Shown here piece by piece: positions 25,683 through 33,381 of a stretch of DNA of 64,000 bases; within the stretch, counting starts at the first letter, position 1; every line of letters starts with the position of its first letter. The stretch is from Desulfobacterium sp. (lineage in GTDB: Bacteria; Desulfobacterota; Desulfobacteria; Desulfobacterales; Desulfobacteraceae): contig JAEINR010000019.1 in the NCBI GenBank assembly GCA_016342325.1, positions 1-64,000 on the forward strand, in the 5' to 3' direction. Below the pieces are notes generated by a model. That model ran no database searches, was not told where the DNA came from, and saw nothing but the letters and a program-made list of their open reading frames with translations. The translations under genes were made by a program, and so were the position numbers.

Positions 25683-26145
25683 GGTCACCTCCTTTGGATA
25701 GCAGCTGGGACGTTAAGGCTTCCGTTGCTGCCGGGTCGATGAAATCGATCAAAAAAGGACTGAGGAACGCAAGCTCATTGGGCCGGGCAGGTCTCCAGGT
25801 TGCCGAAAAAAGATCGTTGCCGCCAATTATCGCAACCCGGGTGAGGTTGGCCACCTGGATCACCTGGTGATCATTTTTGTCTATCTCAACCCAGAGCACC
25901 CTTGACACGTCGAGGTCAAACCGCTTGGACACTTTTTTGGCAAAGTGCTGGATGCAGTTCCTGATGGAGGTGCCCTTGCCCTGGTTACAGCAGATCACAG
26001 CCCTTGATTTCAGGTGGAGAAGATCCGGTCTGTCCCCGGTCAGGTCAACGATTCGTATGCGATAGACACCGGGTGACCAGGCCACGGGTCTTTCTCCGTC
26101 CCTGTTCTTTCCGTCCCACTCATATATGGTGTCATGGAGTATCAC
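25663..26145 (-). CDS. Conserved-looking protein of unknown function in the gdh operon
   Basis: 160 residues from GTG 26145 (AAAGGATGAAAC upstream). I do not recognise a family. The sequence has an opening ILHDTIYEWDGKNRDGERPV, a middle VIQVANLTRVAIIGGNDLFSATWRPARPNEL and an end rich in Asp/Pro. The segment RVLWVEIDKNDHQVIQVAN looks like a beta-rich core. Two Cys (AVICCNQG) sit near residue 53. It overlaps the kinase-like gene by 14 bases upstream and gdhA by 20 bases downstream, so it is made with them. Confidence 0.6.
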   Translation of the reverse strand: MILHDTIYEWDGKNRDGERPVAWSPGVYRIRIVDLTGDRPDLLHLKSRAVICCNQGKGTSIRNCIQHFAKKVSKRFDLDVSRVLWVEIDKNDHQVIQVANLTRVAIIGGNDLFSATWRPARPNELAFLSPFLIDFIDPAATEALTSQLLSKGGDHDRKSP

Positions 26146-26827
26146 GTTTCATCCTTTGATGCACCACTGCCTCAATGGCCGCCACTGCATCGTCCAGTTC
26201 AAGTTTTTCGGTGTTGATCACCAGGTCGTAGTGGTAGATATCCGATATGGAGGCGTTGAAGTATCGCCTGACAAAGGAGCGTCTCCTGGATTCAGTCAAG
26301 GTGATGCGCCGTTCCGCCTCGGTCTCGGAAAGGTTGAACTCCTTGGCAACATGCCTGCGCCTCAGGTCAAAGGGGGCGACGACACGGACGCTGATCCGGG
26401 TCTTGATGGGGAGGATAAAATTGGCGCCCCTGCCCACGATGATGCTTTTCCCGTGCTTGCCGATGGTGCCGATCACCTTCATCAGGTGCTGCATGTACTG
26501 GTCGGGCCAGAGGTAGCGATCATCCACCAGGGATGCGATCCAGTTGTCCAGCATGTTGAGGCCCCGCTCGTCCAGGGTCTCCATGAACCTGACGCTGATG
26601 TCAGCGTCCTTGGCCATCTCGTGGACCACCTCCTGGTGAAAGAGATCAAACTCGAGCTTTGTTGAGAGTCTTTCAGCCACGAGCCTGCCGCCGCTTCCGG
26701 CCTCCCTGGAGATCGTGACCACTGGAACCGGTTCGGTCTTTTTCGTCCCAAGCCCGGATTTCATATAGTTCCATTTTGTTACCTGCTCTTCGACGATTTT
26801 GTTGGTTGATCTTCTTTGTGTTACCAT
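26132..26827 (-). CDS. Cytidylate-kinase-like P-loop protein
   Basis: 231 residues. VVTISREAGSGGRLVAERLSTKL near residues 36-58 is the P-loop of the cytidylate kinase-like family (Cytidylate_kin2), with GSGG replacing the canonical GxxxxGK(S/T). GKSIIVGRGANFIL and the basic RVVAPFDLRRRHVAKEF region match family nucleotide and lid motifs. It is not a true Cmk; relatives occur widely in sulfate reducers and their substrate is unsettled. ATG 26827 follows AGGAGGTCTCC. It is the first gene of the overlapping set leading into gdhA and the PEP-binding protein. Confidence 0.75.
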   Translation of the reverse strand: MVTQRRSTNKIVEEQVTKWNYMKSGLGTKKTEPVPVVTISREAGSGGRLVAERLSTKLEFDLFHQEVVHEMAKDADISVRFMETLDERGLNMLDNWIASLVDDRYLWPDQYMQHLMKVIGTIGKHGKSIIVGRGANFILPIKTRISVRVVAPFDLRRRHVAKEFNLSETEAERRITLTESRRRSFVRRYFNASISDIYHYDLVINTEKLELDDAVAAIEAVVHQRMKRDTP

Positions 26828-27007
26828 GGAGACCTCCTTGCCTGGAAAGGCGAAATAAAGATTTATACATGGTGCAAACCGTCTGTTCAGGTCAAGGCAG
26901 GTAACGGTTGTTTCTGCAGCTAAGGGTCGGGTTCATGCGGGAAAGTACTGTATTACTATCCCATGGAAATAGAGAAATGTCAAACCGCACCCCCTGGAAG
27001 AATTTCC

Positions 27008-27036
27008 TTGACTTCCCCCGGGCAAATTATTAAATA
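27008..27036 (+). promoter_or_regulatory. Sigma70-type promoter for the fluoride riboswitch transcript
   Basis: TTGACT at 27008-27013 is separated by 17 bases from TAAATA at 27031-27036. Transcription would begin near 27043, directly before the riboswitch aptamer. Confidence 0.5.
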
Positions 27037-27045
27037 ATTGCCGAC

Positions 27046-27097
27046 CCGGGGATGGAGTTCCCCGTATAACCGCCCTAATCGGCTGATGACTCCTACC
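27046..27097 (+). promoter_or_regulatory. Fluoride riboswitch (crcB motif)
   Basis: The aptamer reads GGGGATGGAGTTCCCC (P1-like hairpin with the ATGGAG loop), TATAACCGCCC, then the 3' part CGGCTGATGACTCCTACC. The loop GGAG can pair with CTCC to form the fluoride-sensing pseudoknot, and CTGATGACTCCTAC is the near-invariant end of the class. Position, 80 bases upstream of crcB, fits. A following dyad, ACCAC...GTGGT at about 27093-27117, could be the expression platform. Fluoride binding should turn on crcB. Confidence 0.9.
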
Positions 27098-27178
27098 ACT
27101 TTAACATAAGCAGTGGTGGAGTGCGTCCTCCCCCCCTCCTGCTTCTGTTATTTAACCATTAAACGGAGGCCTCCCCCT

Positions 27179-27556
27179 ATGGAGCATAAGTTTGTTTTTA
27201 TCGCCCTGGCAGGTGCCCTGGGAACCCTTTGCCGGTACAGTCTCTCGGGGTTTGTCCAGCAATTCAACTCCTCGTTTTTTCCCTTTGGGACCCTTGTGGT
27301 CAACATCACGGGGTGCTTTGTTGCAGGATTCCTATGGACCCTGTTCGAGAACCGCTGGGCGGTTTCCGGCGAGATCCGGACCTGCGTCCTGGTGGGCTTC
27401 ATGGGGGCTTTTACCACTTTTTCGGCATTTATCCTCGAGACTGGCATGCTGGTTCGGTCCACCGAGTGGTTCTATGCCGCTTTGAATCTTGTGATGCAGA
27501 ACGGCCTCGGCCTCGGGGCCCTGTCCGCGGGAATCGTTGTTGCCCGCTTGATCTAA
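27179..27556 (+). CDS. crcB: Fluoride ion channel CrcB/Fluc
   Basis: 125 residues from ATG 27179 (ACGGAGG upstream); an in-frame earlier start at 27113 falls in the riboswitch leader. Four transmembrane helices are evident. Signature residues: GALGTLCRYSLSGF, FPFGTLVVNITGCFVAGFL (the Asn in the pore) and GFMGAFTTFSAFILET (the TFS/TF segment lining the F- path). The protein forms dual-topology dimers that export F-. The fluoride riboswitch directly upstream confirms the function. A DUF190 gene follows. Confidence 0.95.
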   Translation: MEHKFVFIALAGALGTLCRYSLSGFVQQFNSSFFPFGTLVVNITGCFVAGFLWTLFENRWAVSGEIRTCVLVGFMGAFTTFSAFILETGMLVRSTEWFYAALNLVMQNGLGLGALSAGIVVARLI

Positions 27557-27613
27557 GGATACAACCATTCGCGGAATTGTCATCGGACGTTTAATATAAG
27601 GAGAAAACCATTC

Positions 27614-27967
27614 GTGGAATCGTTATCAAAAGCCTGTCTCATGCGAATTTATATTGGTGAGGACCAGAAATACGGTAAACGGCTGCTTTACGAAGCCATC
27701 GTGGAAGCGGCAAGAACCCGGGGCATGGCTGGGGCAACCGTGCTCCGGGGGGTGCTTGGGTATGCGGCCGAGGGCAAGATACGGACCTTTAAGGTGCTTT
27801 GTCTGTCCGAGGATCTTCCCGTGGTGGTTGAAGTGGTTGACACCGAGGAGAAGATCCGGGAATTCACCCGGGCCGTCGGTCCCATGGTCCAAAAGGGAAT
27901 GGCCACCTTTGAAACCGTGGACCGCATCCTGTTCAATGGTTCAGGCAGGGTCGGCGGCAAGCCTTGA
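27614..27967 (+). CDS. DUF190 family protein
   Basis: 117 residues. GTG 27614 is preceded by ATAAGGAG; an internal ATG at 27641 (MRIYIGEDQKYG) matches the family core start. The sequence LLYEAIVEAARTRGMAGATV, LRGVLGYAAEGKI and LCLSEDLPVVVEVVDTEEKI is characteristic of DUF190, a PII-like ferredoxin-fold family often encoded next to crcB. It may sense ligands and regulate the channel, but this is unproven. A 22-base near-copy of its start region sits 43 bases upstream. Its 3' end overlaps the convergent 539-residue gene by 27 bases. Confidence 0.85.
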   Translation: MESLSKACLMRIYIGEDQKYGKRLLYEAIVEAARTRGMAGATVLRGVLGYAAEGKIRTFKVLCLSEDLPVVVEVVDTEEKIREFTRAVGPMVQKGMATFETVDRILFNGSGRVGGKP

Positions 27968-29560
27968 CCGGCAGGCCAGGGCAAAATCCTCCGGGTAATG
28001 CCCGGTGATCCACCGGAGCTGGGCTTCGCTGAAGGCCCCGGGGGAGTGGGGCAGCCTCGGCAGAAACGAGTAGAGGAGCCGCTGGTCTTTGTCCGTGTTG
28101 TCAAACCGTTTTGAATACTCGATGTTTGTCACCATCCTTGCGCCCAGGGCTTCCAGGGTGGCAAGGGCCATGAGGATGCCCCGGTCCAGGGAGTCGCGCA
28201 TGGCAGTGTCCGCCTCAAGGATGTTGCCGCAGGGGCGTTTGGCCATGAGCTGGAGTTCCCACTGGGAGGTCTGGGCCTTGGGCACAAAGAGGATCGCGTT
28301 TTCATCCTCATGGACCACCAGGGCGGAGGTCCTGTCCGGATGGCCATCGGTCCTTGTGTTGGATCGGATGGCCTTAAGATAATTGTCGAAAAAGCCCTTG
28401 CCCGTGCTTTGCCTGTACTGGTGAACAAAGTCGGCCACCAGATCCCCGCAGGCATAGGAGGCAACGGGTTGGCCGTTGTTCACAGCTACAGCGGCCGGAA
28501 CCATGGCATACTGTTGGTGGATCTGTTGGTGGGAGGCGTGGAGGCGGTACCCTGACTGGGCAAATCCGAATCCAAAGTTCCATCCCCACAATGAGCCGTT
28601 AAACTCAAGATCACACTCGCCCCCATCCAGGCGTTGGCAGATGGCCCGGCGAAGGGTTTCCAGCTCCTGCTCTGAAACGGTTTGCCGTTGCCCGGGCAGG
28701 GGGATTTCCAGCTGTTGGGCCACCATGGCATAGATCCGCTGGTAGCACAGGTGGCGCATCCCCTTCATGTCGGCAAGGGTCAGGTCCCGGATCCTGTACC
28801 GCACGGTGTCGTCCGCCGTGTTGGCTGCAAAATGGCCCCAGGGAATGTAGGAGTTGGTGCGAAGGTACTCAAACACATGGCTGTCCTCTGCCTGCCACTC
28901 CCCTACGATCTCGCTTTTTCCCTGGACCCCGGGGGTCAATACCATTGCCCGCTTGTAGGGGTCCGGCAGAAAGGGGTTGTTGGCAATGATCTCGAACAGG
29001 GTGTGGTCATGGATCACGGGAATTGCCGTGTCCGGGGTGTCGCCCTTGAATGCAAGACCGGTGGGGGGTGTGCCTCCCTCCTCAAAGGTAAAGTCGCAGC
29101 AGCCGTTGGCAAGGGCGACAAGTTCCCTGGGATCGGTGGATGTGTTGGCAAGGGCCAGGCGCATGGGGGGGGGCAGGGTCCTGAAGAGGTCCTCCGGTTG
29201 TTTGTCCTTGATCCCGTTTTCAAGGAACCAGTCCTCCAGGGTCGACAGAAAGGAGACCTCCTCTTCCCGGGGCAGCTGGATGGTCTCCGGGGAGCTGGCC
29301 GTTCGGTCCGCCCACCTGGAGTTGACATAGGTGACCCCCCTGAATGGGAAGGGGTTGGCAATTTCATAGATGCGGTCGGCATGGGGCTCTTCCACGTCGC
29401 CCAGGGGGAAGTTGGCCTGGTTCTCCACCAATGTGCCGTTGGGCAGGCGGCCAAGGGGGTGAAGATGGTCGTTTTTCCTGAGGTTTGTGACCTTGAATCC
29501 GGGATCGTGGATGCCGACGACAAAGCAACCGTCTTTGTCCACGCAGCTCCTGGGTGCCAT
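27941..29560 (-). CDS. Unknown 539-residue protein with a His-rich HIT-like motif
   Basis: ATG 29560 shares a base with the cupin gene stop (TGATG), so it is translationally coupled and starts MAPRSCVDKDGCFVV. I do not recognise the family with confidence. Notable stretches are HLHPLGRLPNGTLVENQANF, DRIYEIANPFPFRGVTYVNS, LFEIIANNPFLPDPYKRAMV, NSYIPWGHFAAN, and RLHASHQQIHQQYAMVP. The last recalls the His-x-His-x-Gln triad of GalT/HIT nucleotidyltransferases without matching it exactly. No signal peptide or membrane helix. Co-translation with a cupin suggests a small-molecule, possibly sugar or nucleotide, reaction. Confidence 0.6.
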   Translation of the reverse strand: MAPRSCVDKDGCFVVGIHDPGFKVTNLRKNDHLHPLGRLPNGTLVENQANFPLGDVEEPHADRIYEIANPFPFRGVTYVNSRWADRTASSPETIQLPREEEVSFLSTLEDWFLENGIKDKQPEDLFRTLPPPMRLALANTSTDPRELVALANGCCDFTFEEGGTPPTGLAFKGDTPDTAIPVIHDHTLFEIIANNPFLPDPYKRAMVLTPGVQGKSEIVGEWQAEDSHVFEYLRTNSYIPWGHFAANTADDTVRYRIRDLTLADMKGMRHLCYQRIYAMVAQQLEIPLPGQRQTVSEQELETLRRAICQRLDGGECDLEFNGSLWGWNFGFGFAQSGYRLHASHQQIHQQYAMVPAAVAVNNGQPVASYACGDLVADFVHQYRQSTGKGFFDNYLKAIRSNTRTDGHPDRTSALVVHEDENAILFVPKAQTSQWELQLMAKRPCGNILEADTAMRDSLDRGILMALATLEALGARMVTNIEYSKRFDNTDKDQRLLYSFLPRLPHSPGAFSEAQLRWITGHYPEDFALACRSRLAADPA

Positions 29561-29910
29561 CACAGCTCCGGTGCGCCGGCAGGGACAAGGCAGACAAAGA
29601 CCAGGGGCGCGTCTCCCTGGTTGCGGATCTGGTGCGCTTCGTTTCCGGGAATCAGGACGGCTGTTCCCGGTGATACCGGTGTCCACCGGCCGTTTGAGAG
29701 AACTTCCCCCTGGCCTGCATGGAAAAAGATCTCGTGTTCCCAGTCATGGGTGTGGCAGGGGGTGTGGCCATTACTTTCAAGCTCAAAGACCCTCATGCAG
29801 AAGTTGTCGGCTCCGTCGGCCTTGCCGATTACCACCCTTCCTGCCACCCCTTTTGCCACGTCGTTGTCAAATCGTGTGGGCTCGATCTCTTTGTAGTTTA
29901 CTATTTTCAT
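29560..29910 (-). CDS. Small cupin-domain protein
   Basis: 116 residues, one conserved beta-barrel cupin. Metal ligands are visible in HTPCHTHDWEHEIFF (H-x-H then E) and the second motif GNEAHQIRN. The C-terminus LVFVCLVPAGAPEL is typical. A bound divalent metal is expected; the substrate or ligand is unknown. ATG 29910 has AAGGAGAAACATCC upstream. It is the first gene of a two-gene unit with the 539-residue protein, and its promoter region holds a 14-base palindrome at 29972-29985. Confidence 0.85.
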   Translation of the reverse strand: MKIVNYKEIEPTRFDNDVAKGVAGRVVIGKADGADNFCMRVFELESNGHTPCHTHDWEHEIFFHAGQGEVLSNGRWTPVSPGTAVLIPGNEAHQIRNQGDAPLVFVCLVPAGAPEL

Positions 29911-29971
29911 GGATGTTTCTCCTTGTCATTCCGGTTTTGGGTGATATAGGTTGTACCTTTATATGGCGTCC

Positions 29972-29985
29972 ATACAAAATTGTAT
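29972..29985. promoter_or_regulatory. Palindrome in the divergent cupin/HAD promoter region
   Basis: ATACAAAATTGTAT is a perfect 14-base dyad in the 139-base gap between the minus-strand cupin gene (start 29910) and the plus-strand HAD gene (start 30050). A regulator could control either side. Confidence 0.35.
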
Positions 29986-30049
29986 ATTTGTAGAAAAATC
30001 GAAAAAAAGTCAAGGCGAAGCAGTGCTTTCGCAGGAAAGGAAGGATGAG

Positions 30050-30520
30050 ATGATTGAAATAGAGGTGCCTGGATTTGGTGGGGTTGCCCTGGACCATCTG
30101 GTGATGGATTACAACGGTACCATGGCTTGTGACGGAAAGCTGCTTTGCGGGGTTGCCCCGCTTGTGGAGCGCCTTGCCAGGGATCTGACGGTCCATGTGC
30201 TCACGGCTGACACCTTTGGCCAGGTGGCAAAAGAGCTTGACGGACTGCCCGTGAACCTGCACATCCTTGGGCCTGGGAAACAGGACCTGGCAAAGCGGGA
30301 CCATGTGGAGAAACTGGGGGCCAAGGCCGTTGTCAGCGTGGGCAACGGCAAAAACGATGGCCCCATGCTGAAACTTTCAAGGATTGGCATCGCCCTTGTC
30401 CAGGAGGAGGGGGCAAGCGTTGCAACCCTCATGGCGGCGGACATTGTCTGTAAGGACATTAAGGACGCCCTGACCCTCCTGCTCAGGCCCCAGCGGTTCA
30501 TCGCTACCCTAAGAACGTGA
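30050..30520 (+). CDS. HAD-superfamily soluble P-type-ATPase-like phosphatase
   Basis: 156 residues from ATG 30050 (GGAAAGGAAGG upstream); an in-frame GTG at 30023 is an alternative. HAD motif I is DYNGTMACDGK near residues 23-33 (catalytic Asp23), motif II a Thr in VHVLTADTFG, and motif IV SVGNGKNDGPML. The DxNGT signature and small cap-less size match the COG4087 group called soluble P-type ATPases, which resemble the P-domain without membrane helices. Substrate unknown. Its 3' end overlaps the convergent thioredoxin-HEAT gene by 12 bases. Confidence 0.8.
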   Translation: MIEIEVPGFGGVALDHLVMDYNGTMACDGKLLCGVAPLVERLARDLTVHVLTADTFGQVAKELDGLPVNLHILGPGKQDLAKRDHVEKLGAKAVVSVGNGKNDGPMLKLSRIGIALVQEEGASVATLMAADIVCKDIKDALTLLLRPQRFIATLRT

Positions 30521-31477
30521 TTCAATGGCCTCAAGGGCCTCAGTTGCCGCCTCCTTGAGGTCCGGGTTCTCAAGGCTGGGGGCAAGCGCCTTTATCTTCG
30601 TGGCGATCCCGGGATCGCCCGACTCGCCAAGGGCGTAGAGGATGTCTCCCTGTACAGGGGTATCCGCCCCTTCAAAGGCCTCCCACAGGGGGGTGGTGAT
30701 CCGGGCCGCAAGCCCTGGCATCTCTTCCGCCACTTCCTCTACCACCACCATGGCTCCCAGGCGAACGGACCAGGTCTCGTGGATCAACAGTTTGATAAAG
30801 GCCGGAAAGATGGCGTTGGCTTCCATCATCCTGGCTGCGATCCAGTTGGCTTTGCCCTCTTCGAGGATCATCTGAAGGGAGGCGGCGCTCAGGTGGGACG
30901 GATCCCGGTTCACGATCATGTCCACCACTTCAACCGGATCCACGCTGCCGGTCCACCGAATATCATTGTCCAGGATCAGGCAGGGGGCCGACATCACGTT
31001 ATCCTTTGACGCCTCTTCGGGAAACCGGGTGCCGTCCACCACGTTCAGAATAATTTGGTCACAGGCGGCGGTCAGCGGGGTCATGGCACGCACCATGGCC
31101 GGGCAGTGGGGGCAGTGCTGGGCCACGTAGAGTTTGAGCCGGGTTGGAATCTCGATCCCGGCAAGTTTTTGCTCTATCCCGGTGGGCAGCCCGGTGGGTG
31201 GCACGTTTACCTGGGAAAGGGCCTCGAGAAAGGGGTCAAGCGCCTGTTCCAGGGGGAGGGCCGAATAGACGAGGTTGTTGGAAAGGTGTATTTCCGGAAG
31301 GGGCTTTTCACTGTCGGTCTCTTGGGTGACCTTCACCTTGGGGAGGGCTGCTGCCAGGCGGTCGCAGAAATCAATAAAAGGGGTGTCCAGATCGCTGCCG
31401 GTAATGACAAGGGTGATCCCGGTCTCTTTTTCTAAGCGGGTGTTCCAGGCGTGAAGTTTTTCTTCGAAGTTGTTCAT
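30509..31477 (-). CDS. Thioredoxin-like (CPHC) protein with C-terminal HEAT-type repeats
   Basis: 322 residues. The N-terminal ~200 residues look like two thioredoxin folds in the manner of protein disulfide oxidoreductases. Only the second keeps an active site, LYVAQHCPHCPAMVRAMT near residues 115-132, with a cis-Pro region MSAPCLILDN. Residues ~210-320 are helical repeats of the HEAT/PBS type (SVRLGAMVVVEEVAEEMPGL, VQGDILYALGESGDPGIATK). No export signal, so it is cytoplasmic. Its start overlaps the histidine kinase stop (ATGA at 31474-31477). Being co-translated with a sensor kinase suggests a redox or scaffold role, by inference. Confidence 0.75.
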   Translation of the reverse strand: MNNFEEKLHAWNTRLEKETGITLVITGSDLDTPFIDFCDRLAAALPKVKVTQETDSEKPLPEIHLSNNLVYSALPLEQALDPFLEALSQVNVPPTGLPTGIEQKLAGIEIPTRLKLYVAQHCPHCPAMVRAMTPLTAACDQIILNVVDGTRFPEEASKDNVMSAPCLILDNDIRWTGSVDPVEVVDMIVNRDPSHLSAASLQMILEEGKANWIAARMMEANAIFPAFIKLLIHETWSVRLGAMVVVEEVAEEMPGLAARITTPLWEAFEGADTPVQGDILYALGESGDPGIATKIKALAPSLENPDLKEAATEALEAIESRS

Positions 31478-33381
31478 AGATCTTCCTGTTGGATGGGAAG
31501 CCGGATGATGAAATTTGTTCCCTTGCCGGGAACAGAAGCCACCTCCAAGGATCCGTTGTGGTTTTTGGTAATGATGAAATAAGAGACGGATAACCCAAGG
31601 CCGGTGCCGACCCCAACGGGTTTGGTGGTGAAGAAGGGTTCAAATATTCGTTTGCTTTGTTCCGGGGGGATGCCCGGTCCGTTGTCCTCGATTTCCACCT
31701 GGATCGTTCCGGCGCAGGTCTTTGCTCTGAGAATGAACCGGTCCGGTGCGGTCTTTTCCGGGTTCTCTGCCATGGCATGGGCACCGTTCCGGAGAATGTT
31801 TAAAAACACCTGCTGCAGTTTGCCCTTGTCGCAGGGAATCTGGGGAAGGGCGTCTTCATACTCCCGCTGGATAAGGATCTTTTTAAAATCAAAATGCTTT
31901 GTTAAGTTGTAGTCGGTGCTGACAATATTCAGGGTGTCGTCCAGGAGCCGGTCCAGTCGGTGGGAGGAGACGCAGCCCTCTTCCTTGCGGGAAAAACTGA
32001 GCATCTCCTTGACAATGTCGGCCGCCCTGATTCCGGCCTGGTGAACATTATCGAGCAAGGGTAATATCTGTCGTTGCTCCATGTACGACTGGATGGTTGC
32101 CATGTCGGTCCGGCACGCCTCTGCCGCCTTGTGGTTGGCGGGAAAATCCCTGGTGAGTCGGTTTTTGATGACGGCGGCATTCTGGAGAATCCCGGCCAGG
32201 GGGTTGTTGATCTCATGGGCCATGCCCGCGGCAAGCCCGCCCACGGAGAGCATCTTTTCCGACTGGATCACCATCTCTTCCATTTTGACATGGTCGGTGA
32301 CATCATCCATGCGGATGACGGCATCTGTTCGGCCCTTGGTATCCAGGGGAAAGACGGTTATGTCCAGGAAGCGACGGTCGTTGTTCAGGGGTACAGGGAT
32401 TTTTGTCTGTTTTTGGACCTTTTGCTCTTTAAGCGACTTTTCGATGAGGTCGGTGGGAAATTCCTTCCAGGTAAAAACCTTGTGAACGGCCATGCCCGTT
32501 GCCTTGTCCGGAGGGAGCCCCGTCATTTTTTGCGCTTCCAGGTTCCAGTGGGTGATGGCTTTTTCCTGGTCGATACCCACGAGCACGGAAGGCATGGAGT
32601 CGATGATGTTTTTCAGGAACAGTCGCATCTGGTTGCTCTCCTCCTGCCGGGTTTCGATCTCCCTGTGAAAACGGGCAAGATCCTGGGACATGCGGTTGAA
32701 ACTTGCGGCCAGGTCGCCGATCTCATCCCGGCTTTTGATCTGCACCCGTTCCCTGCTCTTCTGTCGGCCCACCTGTTCCATGGCATCCCTGAGAAAGGTG
32801 ATGGGCCGTAGAATTGTCCGGGAGATGATCAGGTTGAGCACCACCAGCATGACAACGAGGATGGACGCGAGGATTCCTGCCACTATCAGGGTGGCATGGC
32901 GTTCATCCCCTTTTATCTCTTCAAGGGAGTAGCAGATCCGGATCCAGCCCATGGGTTCTCCGATGACGGTGATTGCCTCAAGGTAGGTCAGGGTGTCGAT
33001 TTTTCCCCATCGCTTTTGCCGGATGCCGGGATCCCCTTCCAGGCGGGTGAGGTCATAGAGGGCCGGATCACGGTTTTCCTGGACGAGCAGAATTCCCGTT
33101 GCATCAAAGACACTGATGGCAAGCATGCCCTTGACTTCCATCATCGCCTTGATCCGGATTGCCATGGCCCGGATGTTCCCGTCAAAGATTTCATTGCCAA
33201 GGGGCTCCTGATCCCGCTGGACCAACGTCTCAAGAACCAGTTCTATCTTTTCGGTCATGCTTTGGAAGTGCCGGTTTTGCAGGGGCTTGTGAATGGTCGA
33301 AAAGATCATTGCAATGGAGAAAAAGGTAAGCAAAATGGCCAGGTTGGTTTTGTATCTCAGGGAAAACTTAAATGGTTTCAC
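31474..33381 (-). CDS. Membrane sensor histidine kinase (extracytoplasmic sensor, HAMP, PAS, HisKA, HATPase)
   Basis: 635 residues. TM1 spans ~12-28 and TM2 ~162-184 (VAGILASILVVMLVVLNLII), enclosing a ~130-residue periplasmic sensor. Then HAMP (TILRPITFLRDAMEQVG), a PAS domain (~265-375; ITHWNLEAQKMTGLPPDKA), a HisKA box with phospho-His in AAGMAHEINNPLAGILQNAA, and a HATPase domain with DNGPGIPPEQSKRIFEPFFT and GTGLGLSVSYFI. It autophosphorylates and should signal to a response regulator, but none is encoded beside it. It overlaps both neighbours by four bases, tying it to the upstream substrate-binding protein, which is a natural candidate for its ligand partner. Confidence 0.9.
   Translation of the reverse strand: MKPFKFSLRYKTNLAILLTFFSIAMIFSTIHKPLQNRHFQSMTEKIELVLETLVQRDQEPLGNEIFDGNIRAMAIRIKAMMEVKGMLAISVFDATGILLVQENRDPALYDLTRLEGDPGIRQKRWGKIDTLTYLEAITVIGEPMGWIRICYSLEEIKGDERHATLIVAGILASILVVMLVVLNLIISRTILRPITFLRDAMEQVGRQKSRERVQIKSRDEIGDLAASFNRMSQDLARFHREIETRQEESNQMRLFLKNIIDSMPSVLVGIDQEKAITHWNLEAQKMTGLPPDKATGMAVHKVFTWKEFPTDLIEKSLKEQKVQKQTKIPVPLNNDRRFLDITVFPLDTKGRTDAVIRMDDVTDHVKMEEMVIQSEKMLSVGGLAAGMAHEINNPLAGILQNAAVIKNRLTRDFPANHKAAEACRTDMATIQSYMEQRQILPLLDNVHQAGIRAADIVKEMLSFSRKEEGCVSSHRLDRLLDDTLNIVSTDYNLTKHFDFKKILIQREYEDALPQIPCDKGKLQQVFLNILRNGAHAMAENPEKTAPDRFILRAKTCAGTIQVEIEDNGPGIPPEQSKRIFEPFFTTKPVGVGTGLGLSVSYFIITKNHNGSLEVASVPGKGTNFIIRLPIQQEDL

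Noticed and set aside
28682-29896. Long open frame antisense to the 539-residue protein and cupin
   Set aside because: No recognisable domains; the minus-strand pair has coupling and cupin motifs.
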